A stretch of DNA of 64,000 nt from Tamlana carrageenivorans (GTDB lineage: Bacteria > Bacteroidota > Bacteroidia > Flavobacteriales > Flavobacteriaceae). Below the pieces are notes generated by a model, which saw only the letters and a program-made list of their open reading frames with translations, was not told where the DNA came from and did no database searches. This document shows, one piece after another, positions 34,952 through 44,586 of this stretch. The stretch's first letter is position 1, and the number at the start of each line of letters is the position of its first letter. Location: assembly GCF_002893765.1 (NCBI RefSeq), contig NZ_CP025938.1:2170001-2234000 (forward strand), in the 5' to 3' direction. A program made the position numbers and the translations under genes.

Positions 34952-35468
34952 GAGTTAATGTGTTTAGATTATGATGTAAATATCCAATCTTTACCATTAT
35001 TAAATTATGATTTAAGTCATGTTTTTATTGTTGAATTCGTAAATTATGGATAATTTTTAATTAAATTTTGAATATTACATAATTGCAATTTTTTTAACTA
35101 AAATCCTATATTTTTAACAGGCTAAGTTATTTTCATAACAAATACTTTTTTCCTAAAGTTAAATTAGGTTTAAAAAATGCCTTTTGTTTTGTTTTTGAAT
35201 TGATAACAAGCAGCAAAAGTTTATCGCGTATGCAACTTGCAGAACGTTATGGTGTAGCCCAAAACTCTTTTTTACTTTTTCTTTAGGAATAATAAAAGGA
35301 AACCATAACTAGGCTATTTTCATTAACAGTAATTTCAACCAAAAACTGATGTAATTTTAAGATTGGTATTAAAACCCAAAAAGAAACCCGCAGCTAAAAT
35401 TTTAGCTGCGGGTTTATGATGTAAGATTGATTTATGCTACAAAATGATATAATATCAGTTTGAGGCGA
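34952..35468. other. Gene-free interval between yceI and ackA
   Basis: This 517-bp AT-rich stretch lies upstream of yceI and downstream of ackA. Apart from the ackA terminator at 35384-35415, I see no open frame, RNA gene or convincing promoter. A short non-AT-rich patch (about 35222-35270, CGCGTATGCAACTTGCAGAA) may be a decayed repeat. Confidence 0.5.
35384..35415 (-). terminator. Intrinsic terminator of ackA
   Basis: A perfect 16+16 bp palindrome AAACCCGCAGCTAAAA / TTTTAGCTGCGGGTTT is followed on the minus strand by CTTTTTGGGTTTT. It lies 53 bp after the ackA stop. Confidence 0.85.
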
Positions 35469-36656
35469 TTAATTTTCGAATAAATCAACCGATTGTTTTG
35501 CGATTTCTAGTTCTTCATTAGTAGGAATCACTAAAATTTTTGCTTTTGATGTAGGTAAGTTAATCTCGCGAATCTCACCAGAACGTTTTGCATTTTCTTC
35601 CTTGTTTAATTCCAATCCGAAAAAGTCCATATCTTCACATACCATTTCACGAATTACATCGGAGTTTTCACCAATTCCAGCCGTGAAAACAATCGCATCT
35701 AATCCGTTTAACACGGCAGCATAGCTACCAATGTATTTTTTAATGCGGTAGGTGTTCATGGCTAAAGCAAGCTGGCAGTCTTTATTGCCTTTTTCAGCTT
35801 CAGCTTGAATATCTCTTAAATCGCTATAACCAGTTAGACCAAGCATTCCACTTTTCTTTTGTAAAAGGGTATTGATTTCGTCTAACGAATAATTTAGCTT
35901 TTTAGCTAAATAAAAGATGATGGATTGATCGATATCACCAGAACGCGTTCCCATAATTAATCCATTTACTGGAGAGAAGCCTAATGAGTGATCGATACAT
36001 TTACCGTCTTTTACAGCCGACATGCTACAACCGTTACCCAAGTGAATGGTAATGACGTTTGACGCCTTATCGCCTAAATATTCGGTAGCTTTTTCTGAAA
36101 CATATTTATGACTGGTACCATGAAATCCGTATAAACGAATGTTGTGTTCGTCTGAATAGGCTTTAGGAATGGCATATAAATAAGCTTTCTCAGGAATAGA
36201 TTGATGGAAGGCTGTATCGAAAACAGCGACTTGCTTAGCGTTAGGAAAAATAGCTTCTGCGACTATAATACCTTCTAGGTTTGCAGGGTTGTGTAAAGGT
36301 GCTAATGAAATTAAAGCTTTTATTTTCTCTTTAACTTCTTCGGTTATTTCAGTGGTGTCACTAAAATATTTTCCACCGTGTACCACACGATGTCCTACAA
36401 CGGCTATATCGTCTGTAGATTTAATAATACCTGTTTCGGCATCCAATAATTGTTTAGCAACTAATTCTAATCCTACTTTGTGATTAGGAATTGAAGTCAC
36501 TAAATCTACAGAATTTTTATCAGTTTTATATTTAAAAATGGCATCATCTAAACCGATACGCTCAATAATTCCTGAGCATAAAACGGTTTCTTCTGGCATT
36601 GAAATTAATTGATACTTTAGGGATGAACTCCCCGAATTTAATACTAATACTTGCAT
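35469..36656 (-). CDS. ackA: Acetate kinase
   Basis: AckA interconverts acetyl-phosphate and ADP with acetate and ATP. The 395-residue protein has MQVLVLNSGSSSLKYQL at the N-terminus, VVHGG, NPANL, HLGNGCSM and MGTRSGDIDQS, all family signatures. It starts 2 bp after the pta stop, so the two form one operon for acetyl-CoA/acetate interconversion. Confidence 0.97.
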   Translation of the reverse strand: MQVLVLNSGSSSLKYQLISMPEETVLCSGIIERIGLDDAIFKYKTDKNSVDLVTSIPNHKVGLELVAKQLLDAETGIIKSTDDIAVVGHRVVHGGKYFSDTTEITEEVKEKIKALISLAPLHNPANLEGIIVAEAIFPNAKQVAVFDTAFHQSIPEKAYLYAIPKAYSDEHNIRLYGFHGTSHKYVSEKATEYLGDKASNVITIHLGNGCSMSAVKDGKCIDHSLGFSPVNGLIMGTRSGDIDQSIIFYLAKKLNYSLDEINTLLQKKSGMLGLTGYSDLRDIQAEAEKGNKDCQLALAMNTYRIKKYIGSYAAVLNGLDAIVFTAGIGENSDVIREMVCEDMDFFGLELNKEENAKRSGEIREINLPTSKAKILVIPTNEELEIAKQSVDLFEN

Positions 36657-36658
36657 TT

Positions 36659-38749
36659 TTATTGATCTTGAGCTTGAATAGCTGTTATTATTACTGTACT
36701 GTAAATATCATCGGCAGTACAACCTCTACTTAAATCGTTAACCGGTTTGTTTAAACCTTGTAACATGGGGCCTATAGCTAATGCACCAGTTTCTCTTTGT
36801 ACGGCTTTATAGGTGTTGTTACCCGTATTTAAATCTGGGAAAACCAACACGCTTGCTTGTCCAGCAACTTCAGAATCTGGTAATTTACTTTTCCCAATAC
36901 GCATATCAACGGCGGCATCATACTGGATAGGGCCTTCAATTTTCATATGAGGCGCTTTTTCTTTGGCAATTTCTGTAGCTTTTCTAACTTTATCAACCTC
37001 TTCACCTTTTCCTGATGATCCAGAAGAATAAGACAATAAAGCCACTTTAGGTTCTACTCCGAAATTTTGAGCGGTTTCAGCAGAAGAAATGGCGATTTCA
37101 GCTAACTGTTCTGCATTCGGATTCGGGTTAATCGCACAGTCTCCAAAAATAGATACACGATCTTCTAAACACATAAAGAATACTGACGAAACAATATTTA
37201 CTCCTGGTTTAGTTTTTATAAACTGAAGTGCAGGTCTTAAAGTATGTTGTGTTGTATGTACAGCTCCAGAAACCATACCATCTGCATGACCCTTATAAAT
37301 CATCATAGTCGCGTAGTACGAAACATCACACATGGTATCTTTGGCCATTTGAAGGTTTACATTTTTATGCTTTCTTAATTCATAAAACGTAATAGCGTAA
37401 TCTTCAAAATGTTCAGATTCTTGTGGAGTAATCACATTTACATCCTCTAAATTTAAAGGGATATCTTGTCTTGTAATGATCTCTTGAATTTTGTCTTTTT
37501 CACCAATTAAAGTTAAGTCTACCACATGCGCATCAATTAATCGTGCGGCAGCTCTTAATACACGCTCGTCGTAGCCTTCAGGTAAAACAATATGTTTTTT
37601 GTTTTTTAAGGCACGTTGAAGCAAGTTATATTGGAACATTCTTGGTGTGAAAATTCCAGATTTAAAGGTGATTAAATCATTAGCCAATTTATCGGTATCT
37701 ACGTGTTTTTCGAAAGAGGCAATAGCCGTTTCAATTTTTTCAATATTATCGGCGTATATTTTAGTTTTAATCTTTCCTATTTTGTTGGTTGTAGCAAAAG
37801 TGCCTTCCTTAGCACTAATAATTGGAACCACACTAGAGAGACCTTCTACTAATTTTAAAATAGGCTCTTCTGGAATTAAACCACCAGTAAGAACTATACC
37901 AGCCACCTTAGGGTAGTTTTTGGAAACATGCGCTTGCATACCACCTAAAAGGATGTCGGCTCTATCACCAGAAGTGATAATTAAGCAGTTTTCTTTTATG
38001 TGTCTTAAAAAGTTGCGTAACTGCATAGTTCCTAAAATAGCCGTATCTACTTGGTTATTTAGGGTGTCTTTTCCAAGAAGCACTTCGCCATCCACTTGTT
38101 TAATGATTTCCTTGATGGTTGGGTTGGCTAAACTTGGTATGTTTGGAATAACAGAAACATCGGTGCCTTCAGGAATTCTTTCATCTAATAGCTTTTTTAA
38201 CTCGTTAACAGAGTTTGAAGCTACCTTATTAGCCATAATAGATATCACCTCGACTTCTTGTTTAAAGGTGTCGTAGGCTAGCTGTACATTATCGGCAATT
38301 TCAGAAATAGCAGGTTTATCACCGCGGGATACAAGAATAACAGGTAAGCTTAAGTTTTTAGCAATAAGCGTGTTGATGTCCAATTCTAAACTTGAATTTT
38401 CATGCGAAAAATCGGTACCTTCAACTAAAATGAAATCAAAGCGTTCTTCTAAGTATTTATATTTTTTAATAACTTCATCAATAACATCTCCCGATTTTCC
38501 TTTGTTATATAAATCAAGGACTTCACTACGTTTAAAGGCGTATGTTTTTTTGTAGTTGATGTCAATTTCGAAATAAGACATCACCGTGTTAATATGGTTA
38601 TCTACTTCGCCTTCTTCAGTATCTTCAATAATAGGTCTGAAGTATCCTACTTTCGCTGTTTTTCCAAGTAGCATACGCATTAAACCTAAAACAACAACAG
38701 ATTTTCCGCTATTGGGTTCAATGGTTGCTACATAAATTCCTTTACTCAT
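36659..38749 (-). CDS. pta: Phosphate acetyltransferase, long form
   Basis: Pta converts acetyl-CoA and phosphate to acetyl-phosphate. The 696-residue protein is the long type: an N-terminal P-loop domain (IYVATIEPNSGKSVVVLG), a central DRTGG-type domain (about 215-330), and the catalytic PTA domain from about residue 370 (IVLPEGYDERVLRAA, VALLSYSSGSSGKG, ADMRIG-like AAVDMRIGKSKLPDSEVAG). A possible promoter element TAATTTTG lies on the minus strand at 38839-38846. Confidence 0.96.
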   Translation of the reverse strand: MSKGIYVATIEPNSGKSVVVLGLMRMLLGKTAKVGYFRPIIEDTEEGEVDNHINTVMSYFEIDINYKKTYAFKRSEVLDLYNKGKSGDVIDEVIKKYKYLEERFDFILVEGTDFSHENSSLELDINTLIAKNLSLPVILVSRGDKPAISEIADNVQLAYDTFKQEVEVISIMANKVASNSVNELKKLLDERIPEGTDVSVIPNIPSLANPTIKEIIKQVDGEVLLGKDTLNNQVDTAILGTMQLRNFLRHIKENCLIITSGDRADILLGGMQAHVSKNYPKVAGIVLTGGLIPEEPILKLVEGLSSVVPIISAKEGTFATTNKIGKIKTKIYADNIEKIETAIASFEKHVDTDKLANDLITFKSGIFTPRMFQYNLLQRALKNKKHIVLPEGYDERVLRAAARLIDAHVVDLTLIGEKDKIQEIITRQDIPLNLEDVNVITPQESEHFEDYAITFYELRKHKNVNLQMAKDTMCDVSYYATMMIYKGHADGMVSGAVHTTQHTLRPALQFIKTKPGVNIVSSVFFMCLEDRVSIFGDCAINPNPNAEQLAEIAISSAETAQNFGVEPKVALLSYSSGSSGKGEEVDKVRKATEIAKEKAPHMKIEGPIQYDAAVDMRIGKSKLPDSEVAGQASVLVFPDLNTGNNTYKAVQRETGALAIGPMLQGLNKPVNDLSRGCTADDIYSTVIITAIQAQDQ

Positions 38750-38900
38750 TTTGTTTTGTTTACTAATTTAACAAGTTAATTTATGTCACTTTTAATTAAA
38801 TGAATGAATTGAAATTGCTAAAGGATTATTTCCTCGAGCAAAATTAGTAGGTAGTTGTTTATATAAAGATGATATTTGTCATAATCGTTCTTGAAGATAC

Positions 38901-39797
38901 CTATTTTGAAGTTAAATTCCAAAATAGTGTTTCAAGGCTAGCATTCTTTTGATTGAGCTGAAGAATTTTTAGTTCATTATCATGAGCAAAATCAAAAACA
39001 TGAGATCGCATATCCTGGGTGGTTTTGAAGGTGATTTCGTATACAAAATCGTAAGTGTTTTTTACGCTTTCTACTTTAGGGATTTTTAATAGAAATGCGT
39101 TTTCTACACGATAATCAAATTCTACAATTACCACCTGTTCGGCCTCGTTTCTTAAATCTTTTAGTTTTTTGTCGGCTACAATTTCACCTTTATTAATAAT
39201 GATAACGCGATCGCACATGGCTTCTACTTCCTGCATGATGTGTGTAGAAAGAAAAACGGTTTTAGTTTCTCCAATAGATTTAATGAGATTTCTAATGTCA
39301 ATCAATTGGTTGGGGTCTAATCCCGTGGTAGGCTCATCTAATATTAAAACGTCAGGATCGTGTAATAAGGCATTGGCCAAACCAACACGCTGGCGATAAC
39401 CTTTAGATAGTTGTCCTATTTTTTTATGAGCTTCTGGAGTTAAACCGGTTAGCGCAATAACCTCCTCAATGCGTTGTTTGCTTACTTTGTAAACTTGCGC
39501 ATTAAAAGTAAGATACTCTTTAACGTATTGCTCGAGGTATAAAGGGTTGTGTTCGGGGAGGTAGCCTACACTTTGTTGTACCGCTTTGGGGTTTTGATTA
39601 ACATTAAAACCATTTACGATGGCTTGTCCGTCGTTGGCACCAATATATGTGGTTAATATTTTCATTAAAGTAGATTTTCCAGCACCGTTAGGGCCTAAGA
39701 AACCTACGATTTCGGGCTTGCCAACACGAAATGAAATGTTGTTAAGCGCTTTTTGTTTTCCGTAAAGTTTTGAAACACCGAGGACTTCAATGGACAT
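38901..39797 (-). CDS. gldA: ABC transporter ATP-binding protein, gliding motility type
   Basis: This 298-residue ATPase has Walker A (GPNGAGKST), the signature LSKGYRQRVGLA, Walker B (VLILDEPTTGLDP) and the H-loop FLSTH. It matches the pattern of GldA, the ATPase of the GldAFG transporter needed for gliding in Flavobacterium. The partner genes gldF and gldG are not adjacent. A different ABC-2 transporter role cannot be excluded by sequence alone. Confidence 0.85.
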   Translation of the reverse strand: MSIEVLGVSKLYGKQKALNNISFRVGKPEIVGFLGPNGAGKSTLMKILTTYIGANDGQAIVNGFNVNQNPKAVQQSVGYLPEHNPLYLEQYVKEYLTFNAQVYKVSKQRIEEVIALTGLTPEAHKKIGQLSKGYRQRVGLANALLHDPDVLILDEPTTGLDPNQLIDIRNLIKSIGETKTVFLSTHIMQEVEAMCDRVIIINKGEIVADKKLKDLRNEAEQVVIVEFDYRVENAFLLKIPKVESVKNTYDFVYEITFKTTQDMRSHVFDFAHDNELKILQLNQKNASLETLFWNLTSK

Positions 39798-39903
39798 AAT
39801 TAAATTTATTTGTTCAAAAATAAATGAATATATAATGTAAAGGAAGATTTACTGTAAAATCTTTAAAACTTTTAATTACAAAGCAAAAAATATTTTTTTG
39901 TGT

Positions 39904-39933
39904 TTTGATTTCTCGAAATAATAATTACTTTAG
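39904..39933 (+). promoter_or_regulatory. Promoter of the phe/tyr operon leader
   Basis: TTTG at 39904-39907 and TACTTTAG at 39926-39933 (18 bp apart) approximate the Bacteroidota consensus. Transcription would begin around 39940, giving a very short leader before the attenuator peptide start at 39944. Confidence 0.5.
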
Positions 39934-39943
39934 CGTCGTAATT

Positions 39944-40021
39944 ATGACAGCAACAGTATATTATACATATTTTAACAACTATTTCTTTTTTAGCAAAAGA
40001 AACGAGGCGTTGTATGTATAA
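39944..40021 (+). CDS. Leader peptide of the phenylalanine/tyrosine operon (attenuator)
   Basis: A 25-codon frame starts ATG at 39944 and stops TAA at 40019. It begins MTATVYYTYFNNYFFF and contains five Tyr (residues 6, 7, 9, 13, 24) and four Phe (10, 14, 15, 16). Such bias, directly before a strong terminator and pheA, mirrors the enterobacterial pheL leader. Stalling at Tyr or Phe codons (39959-39991) would leave CGAGGC at 40003-40008 free to pair with GTCTCG at 40048-40053 and disrupt the terminator. Full translation would mask it and allow termination. The peptide itself has no expected function. Confidence 0.8.
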   Translation: MTATVYYTYFNNYFFFSKRNEALYV

Positions 40022-40046
40022 TTTATAAATATAGATTATTGATATG

Positions 40047-40075
40047 AGTCTCGATGAAAATCGAGACTTTTTTTT
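40047..40075 (+). terminator. Attenuator terminator upstream of pheA
   Basis: A 9-bp perfect stem AGTCTCGAT / ATCGAGACT with a GAAA tetraloop is followed by eight T residues. It lies between the Tyr/Phe-rich leader peptide and pheA. Its 5-prime arm can alternatively pair with 40003-40008. Confidence 0.9.
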
Positions 40076-40132
40076 GTTTAAGGATTACAAAAACGAGTTC
40101 TAAATTATTAGAAATTTATAAAAATTTGAACA

Positions 40133-40960
40133 TTGATTAAAACAGTTGCCATACAAGGTGTAAAAGGATCTTTTCATCATATTGTTACTCAACAATTTTT
40201 TGAAAACCCAGTAAATTCTATCGAGTGTATGACCTTCGATAGGGTGGTCGATTCATTGTTATCCAAAGAAAGTGATGCTGGAGTCATGGCCTTAGAGAAC
40301 TCGATTGCGGGTTCTATAATTCCAAATTATGCCTTAATCGATAAAAATGCTTTACACATCGTGGGAGAGCATTATTTAGATATTCAGCATAATTTAATGG
40401 CTTTAAAAGGGCAGCGCATTGAAGATATTAAAGAGGTATACTCGCACCCTATGGCTTTATTACAATGTAAAAAGTTTTTCAGGCAATATCCACATATTAA
40501 GTTGGTTGAAGATAAGGATACGGCCGAAGTGGCACAACGTATTCATGAAAATCAACTTAAAGGTATTGGAGCGATTGCCAGCGTAGCAGCCGCAGAAATT
40601 TTTGATTTAGATATTCTAGCAGAGAGTATTCAAACGATTAAAAATAATGAAACGCGTTTTGTTATTGTAACGCGTAAGAATTCGGCAGTGCCCGAACATG
40701 AAATAAATAAAGCTTCAGTGAAATTTGAAGCAAACCATAAACGCGGGAGTCTCGCAACGATTTTAAATGTAATGAGTGATTGTAGGTTGAATTTAACCAA
40801 AATACAATCCCTTCCTATTATTGAAACCCCTTGGAAATACGCCTTTTTCGTAGATGTTACATTTGAGAGTTACGAAGATTTTAAGAAAGCTAAAGCCATT
40901 ATTGATATTATGGGAGATGCTTTTAAAGTGTTAGGAGAATATAAAAATGCAAAGTTATGA
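40133..40960 (+). CDS. pheA: Prephenate dehydratase
   Basis: PheA converts prephenate to phenylpyruvate. The 275-residue protein lacks a chorismate mutase domain. It has GVKGSFHHIVTQQFF, MALENSIAGSI and the catalytic NNETRFVIV (T-R-F), then a C-terminal ACT domain (KRGSLATILNVMSD, KIQSLPI) for likely phenylalanine feedback; the ACT motif ESRP is replaced by QSLP. An in-frame TGA at 40127 and lack of ATG make the TTG at 40133 the start. It overlaps the next gene by 4 bp. Confidence 0.94.
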   Translation: MIKTVAIQGVKGSFHHIVTQQFFENPVNSIECMTFDRVVDSLLSKESDAGVMALENSIAGSIIPNYALIDKNALHIVGEHYLDIQHNLMALKGQRIEDIKEVYSHPMALLQCKKFFRQYPHIKLVEDKDTAEVAQRIHENQLKGIGAIASVAAAEIFDLDILAESIQTIKNNETRFVIVTRKNSAVPEHEINKASVKFEANHKRGSLATILNVMSDCRLNLTKIQSLPIIETPWKYAFFVDVTFESYEDFKKAKAIIDIMGDAFKVLGEYKNAKL

Positions 40961-42102
40961 TTGAAGTAGCAAAGCGGTTACAAACGGTTGAAGAATACTA
41001 TTTTTCAAAAAAATTAAGGGAAGTTGCAGCCCTAGCGGCTAGTGGAAAACCGATTATCAGTTTAGGAATTGGGAGCCCAGATTTGCCTCCGCCACCAAAA
41101 GTTTTAGAAGCTATTTCTGAAAGTTTTACCCACCCTAATGCGCATAAATATCAGAGTTATCAAGGTTTGCCAGAATTGCGTGAAGCGATGGCAACATTTT
41201 ATAAAACACAATTTGCTGTAGAGTTAAATCCGGCCTCCGAAATTTTACCGTTAATGGGTAGTAAAGAAGGTATTATGCATATTTCTATGGCTTTCTTAAA
41301 TGAAGGTGATGCCGTTTTAATCCCAAATCCAGGCTATCCAACTTACCAATCGGTTACAAATTTGGTAGGCGCTAAGGGCGTTTTTTATAATCTGGATGCT
41401 GAGAATAACTGGATGCCAGATTTTGAGGCTTTAGAAAAATCAGATTTGACTAAAGTGAAACTTATGTGGGTAAATTATCCACACATGCCTACAGGAGCAA
41501 AACCAACAGAAACGGTGTTTGAAGATTTGGTTGCTTTTGGAAAACGTCACAATATTTTAATTATAAATGATAATCCCTATAGTTTCATATTAAACGATGC
41601 TCCTAAAAGTTTGTTAGCCGTTGAAGGCGCAAAAGATGTATGCTTAGAGCTTAACTCCTTAAGTAAAACCTTTAACATGTCTGGATGGCGTGTAGGTATG
41701 GTTATGGGATCGGCAGAACATATCAATCACATATTAAAAGTGAAGAGTAATATGGATTCTGGGATGTTTTTCGGAATTCAGAAAGGAGCTATCGAGGCCT
41801 TACATTGTGCTGATAGCTGGTATTCTGAATTGAATAAAGTATATGAAGAACGCCGAAAATTGGTTTGGGAATTAGCCGATGCATTAGATTGTACTTATGA
41901 TAAAAATGCTTCGGGATTGTTTATCTGGGCGAAACTACCAGAAGGTGTGAAGTCGGAAGCGTTTATCGATAAAATTTTAATAGAAAAAAATATTTTTATA
42001 ACACCGGGAACCGTTTTCGGTACGCAAGGTGAAGGATATATCAGGTTTTCATTATGTGCTACAAGCGAAGCCATTAAAGAAACCATAGCAAGAGTAAAAT
42101 AG
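40957..42102 (+). CDS. Class I/II aminotransferase, probable aromatic aminotransferase
   Basis: This 381-residue PLP enzyme has the cofactor lysine K237 in SLSKTFNMSGWRVGM and the conserved NPGYPTY and INDNPYSF segments. Within the pheA-tyrA operon it most likely transaminates phenylpyruvate and 4-hydroxyphenylpyruvate. The specificity is inferred from context; the fold is also used by aspartate and LL-diaminopimelate aminotransferases. It is translationally coupled to pheA (ATGA). Confidence 0.9.
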   Translation: MIEVAKRLQTVEEYYFSKKLREVAALAASGKPIISLGIGSPDLPPPPKVLEAISESFTHPNAHKYQSYQGLPELREAMATFYKTQFAVELNPASEILPLMGSKEGIMHISMAFLNEGDAVLIPNPGYPTYQSVTNLVGAKGVFYNLDAENNWMPDFEALEKSDLTKVKLMWVNYPHMPTGAKPTETVFEDLVAFGKRHNILIINDNPYSFILNDAPKSLLAVEGAKDVCLELNSLSKTFNMSGWRVGMVMGSAEHINHILKVKSNMDSGMFFGIQKGAIEALHCADSWYSELNKVYEERRKLVWELADALDCTYDKNASGLFIWAKLPEGVKSEAFIDKILIEKNIFITPGTVFGTQGEGYIRFSLCATSEAIKETIARVK

Positions 42103-42104
42103 TT

Positions 42105-42956
42105 ATGAAAAACATATATGCTATAGGCGTTGGTTTAATAGGGGGAAGTCTCGCTATTGATATAAAAAAGAATAATCCTGAGGCGATTGTTCATGGTATT
42201 AGTAGAAAAGATGGTACTTTAGAGAAAGCATTAGAGCTTAATATTATTGATGAAAAAGCGACTTTAGATGATTTAGAAAATGCCGATTTGGTTATTATCT
42301 CAATCCCTGTTGATGCCACCGTGAAGCTGTTGCCAACAGTTTTGGATAAAATATCGGACAACACTTTAGTTGTTGATGCCGGATCTACAAAAGTAGATAT
42401 TTGTAAGGCGGTTGAAGACCACCCAAGACGTAGAAACTTTTTAGCCATGCACCCCATTGCTGGTACAGAACACTCTGGGCCAACGGCTGCTTTAGAAGGT
42501 TTGTTTGTGGGTAAAACCAATATCGTTTGTGAGGTCGAAAAAACAACGTTTAAGCTTCAAGAAAAAGCTTTAAAACTGTTTACAGATATCGGGATGCGTA
42601 TTCGTTATATGAATCCTGAAGCCCATGATAAACACATTGCCTATGTGTCGCATTTGTCGCATATTAGTTCGTTTATGCTGGGGAAAACCGTGATAGAAAA
42701 AGAAAAAAACGAACGCGATATTTTTGATATGGCGGGCAGTGGATTTGCCTCCACAGTGCGTTTGGCAAAGAGTTCGCCAGAAATGTGGACTCCAATCTTC
42801 AAACAAAATAAAACCAATGTTATAGAAACATTAGAAGAATATATTAATAACCTCACGCAATTTAAAGAGCTCATGAAAAAAGATGATTTTGATGCGATTT
42901 ATAGTGAGATGGAAAATACCAATTATATTAAAGAGATTTTAAAAGGAATAAGTTAA
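42105..42956 (+). CDS. tyrA: Prephenate dehydrogenase
   Basis: TyrA oxidatively decarboxylates prephenate to 4-hydroxyphenylpyruvate with NAD(P)+. The 283-residue protein has the nucleotide motif AIGVGLIGGSLA, VDAGSTK, and the active-site segment HPIAGTEHSGPTAA. A helical dimerisation domain follows. It has no fused chorismate mutase and no ACT domain. It starts 2 bp after the aminotransferase stop. Confidence 0.95.
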   Translation: MKNIYAIGVGLIGGSLAIDIKKNNPEAIVHGISRKDGTLEKALELNIIDEKATLDDLENADLVIISIPVDATVKLLPTVLDKISDNTLVVDAGSTKVDICKAVEDHPRRRNFLAMHPIAGTEHSGPTAALEGLFVGKTNIVCEVEKTTFKLQEKALKLFTDIGMRIRYMNPEAHDKHIAYVSHLSHISSFMLGKTVIEKEKNERDIFDMAGSGFASTVRLAKSSPEMWTPIFKQNKTNVIETLEEYINNLTQFKELMKKDDFDAIYSEMENTNYIKEILKGIS

Positions 42957-42966
42957 GCTTAAAATT

Positions 42967-44049
42967 ATGGAAAACAACAAAGAAATGAGAGCATGGTTAG
43001 ATGATTTAAATTTAGATCATCCTTTGGTAATTGCTGGACCATGTAGTGCAGAAACTGAAGAACAAGTATTAAAAATTGCACATGAGTTAAAAGATACCGA
43101 TGTCACGTATTTTAGAGCGGGCATCTGGAAACCAAGAACACGTCCAGGAATGTTTGAAGGTGTTGGGGCTTTAGGCTTAAAATGGTTACAAAAGGTTAAG
43201 GCTGAAACTGGAATGAAAATTTGTACGGAAGTTGCTAATGCAGCACACGTAAAATTAGCCTTAGAGCACGATGTTGATATGTTATGGATTGGTGCGCGTT
43301 CTACAGTAAGCCCATTCATCATGCAAGAAATTGCCGACGCTTTAAAAGGTACAGATAAGCCTGTATTAATTAAAAATCCGGTGAACCCAGATTTAGCCTT
43401 ATGGTTAGGTGGTATTGAGCGTATTTATTCAGCTGGTGTTAAAAATATTGGAGCCATCCATAGAGGGTTCTCAACTTACGAAAAAACAAAATATAGAAAT
43501 AATCCAGAATGGCAATTGGCTATCGAATTTCAAAATAAATTCCCAGATATTCCTTTAATTAACGACCCGTCGCATATTACAGGAAAAAGAGATATGATTT
43601 TTGATGTGTCTCAATCGGCTTTAGATTTAAATTTCGACGGCTTAATGATAGAAACGCACTACGATCCAGAAAATGCTTGGAGTGATGCGGCACAGCAAGT
43701 TACGCCATCTACCTTAGTTCAAATTATGAGAGATTTGAAAATTAGAAAAGAAACGAATGCCGAAGAAGATTACAATACTTCTTTAGAGAATTTAAGAGCC
43801 CAAATCGATGTGGTGGATAACCAAATTATCGAATTGTTAGGAAAACGTATGAAGGCTGCTGATGGTATCGGACAGTTGAAAAAGGACAAAAACGTAGCGG
43901 TGCTTCAGTCGAAACGTTGGAATGAAATTTTAGGTAAAATGGTTCTTGAAGGACAGCAGTACGGTTTAAGTGAAGAGTTTATTTTAAAAATGTTTAAAGC
44001 CATTCACCAAGAATCTATCAATCATCAAGAAAAAATTCTAAACGGATAA
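42967..44049 (+). CDS. Bifunctional DAHP synthase / chorismate mutase
   Basis: This 360-residue protein joins a type I-beta DAHP synthase (residues 1-255; AGPCSAETEEQV, RAGIWKPRTRPGMFEG, NDPSHITGKRD) to a C-terminal AroQ-type chorismate mutase (about 270-355; LRAQIDVVDNQIIELLGKRMKAADGIGQLKK). It thus supplies both the entry and the branch point for Phe and Tyr. In similar fusions the mutase domain mediates prephenate feedback on the synthase. It is the last gene of the attenuated operon. Confidence 0.95.
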   Translation: MENNKEMRAWLDDLNLDHPLVIAGPCSAETEEQVLKIAHELKDTDVTYFRAGIWKPRTRPGMFEGVGALGLKWLQKVKAETGMKICTEVANAAHVKLALEHDVDMLWIGARSTVSPFIMQEIADALKGTDKPVLIKNPVNPDLALWLGGIERIYSAGVKNIGAIHRGFSTYEKTKYRNNPEWQLAIEFQNKFPDIPLINDPSHITGKRDMIFDVSQSALDLNFDGLMIETHYDPENAWSDAAQQVTPSTLVQIMRDLKIRKETNAEEDYNTSLENLRAQIDVVDNQIIELLGKRMKAADGIGQLKKDKNVAVLQSKRWNEILGKMVLEGQQYGLSEEFILKMFKAIHQESINHQEKILNG

Positions 44050-44074
44050 TCTTTTAAGCGTTTTAATCACAAAT

Positions 44075-44211
44075 AGGCTGCCTGAAAAGTATCCTTGATG
44101 TCATTTTGAGCCTGTCGAAATATTCTTAATTATACCCGATAATCTTTATCGGTTTCGACAAGCTCAACCTGATAAATCAAGTTTTACTGGCTTTTCAGAC
44201 AGCCTTTTTTT
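44075..44211 (+). terminator. Long palindromic repeat acting as operon terminator
   Basis: The outer arms AGGCTGCCTGAAAAG and CTTTTCAGACAGCCT enclose inner arms TTGAGCCTGTCGAAA and TTTCGACAAGCTCAA and a small GATAATCTTTATC hairpin. Seven T residues follow at 44205-44211. The inner words match the widespread TGAGCCTGTCGAAA-type dispersed repeat. The structure ends the phe/tyr operon. Confidence 0.75.
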
Positions 44212-44586
44212 ATTGGTGTGTTTTATTTTTTTTTCTTTTACGTTTCATGTTACATCAATTATGGCTAAATTAGTCATAATGTTCATCCGTTAATCCCTCA
44301 GTTATGAAAAGAACAATACTTACCACTTTATTTTTATTAATCATCATTTTACAAACATCGGCTCAAGAAGGCGAAGAAAAAAGGAATCAAATAAACTTTG
44401 TTTTTGGTTACACACATATCCCTAGTGCCTTTGAAGAGGGGGAATTCGAAAAGGAAGTTTTTGTGCCAACCATTGGTATAGATTATTTTCGAGAATTAAA
44501 TGAAAAATGGGCTGTAGGAGCTGTTTTAGATTTAGAGTTAGCCAATTATGTGGTGAATTTCAACAGGGAAGTCCGTATTCAAGAAC

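Noticed and set aside
34952..35468. tRNA or small RNA in the long yceI-ackA gap
   Set aside because: No cloverleaf, conserved T-loop word or structured GC-rich segment apart from the ackA terminator was found.
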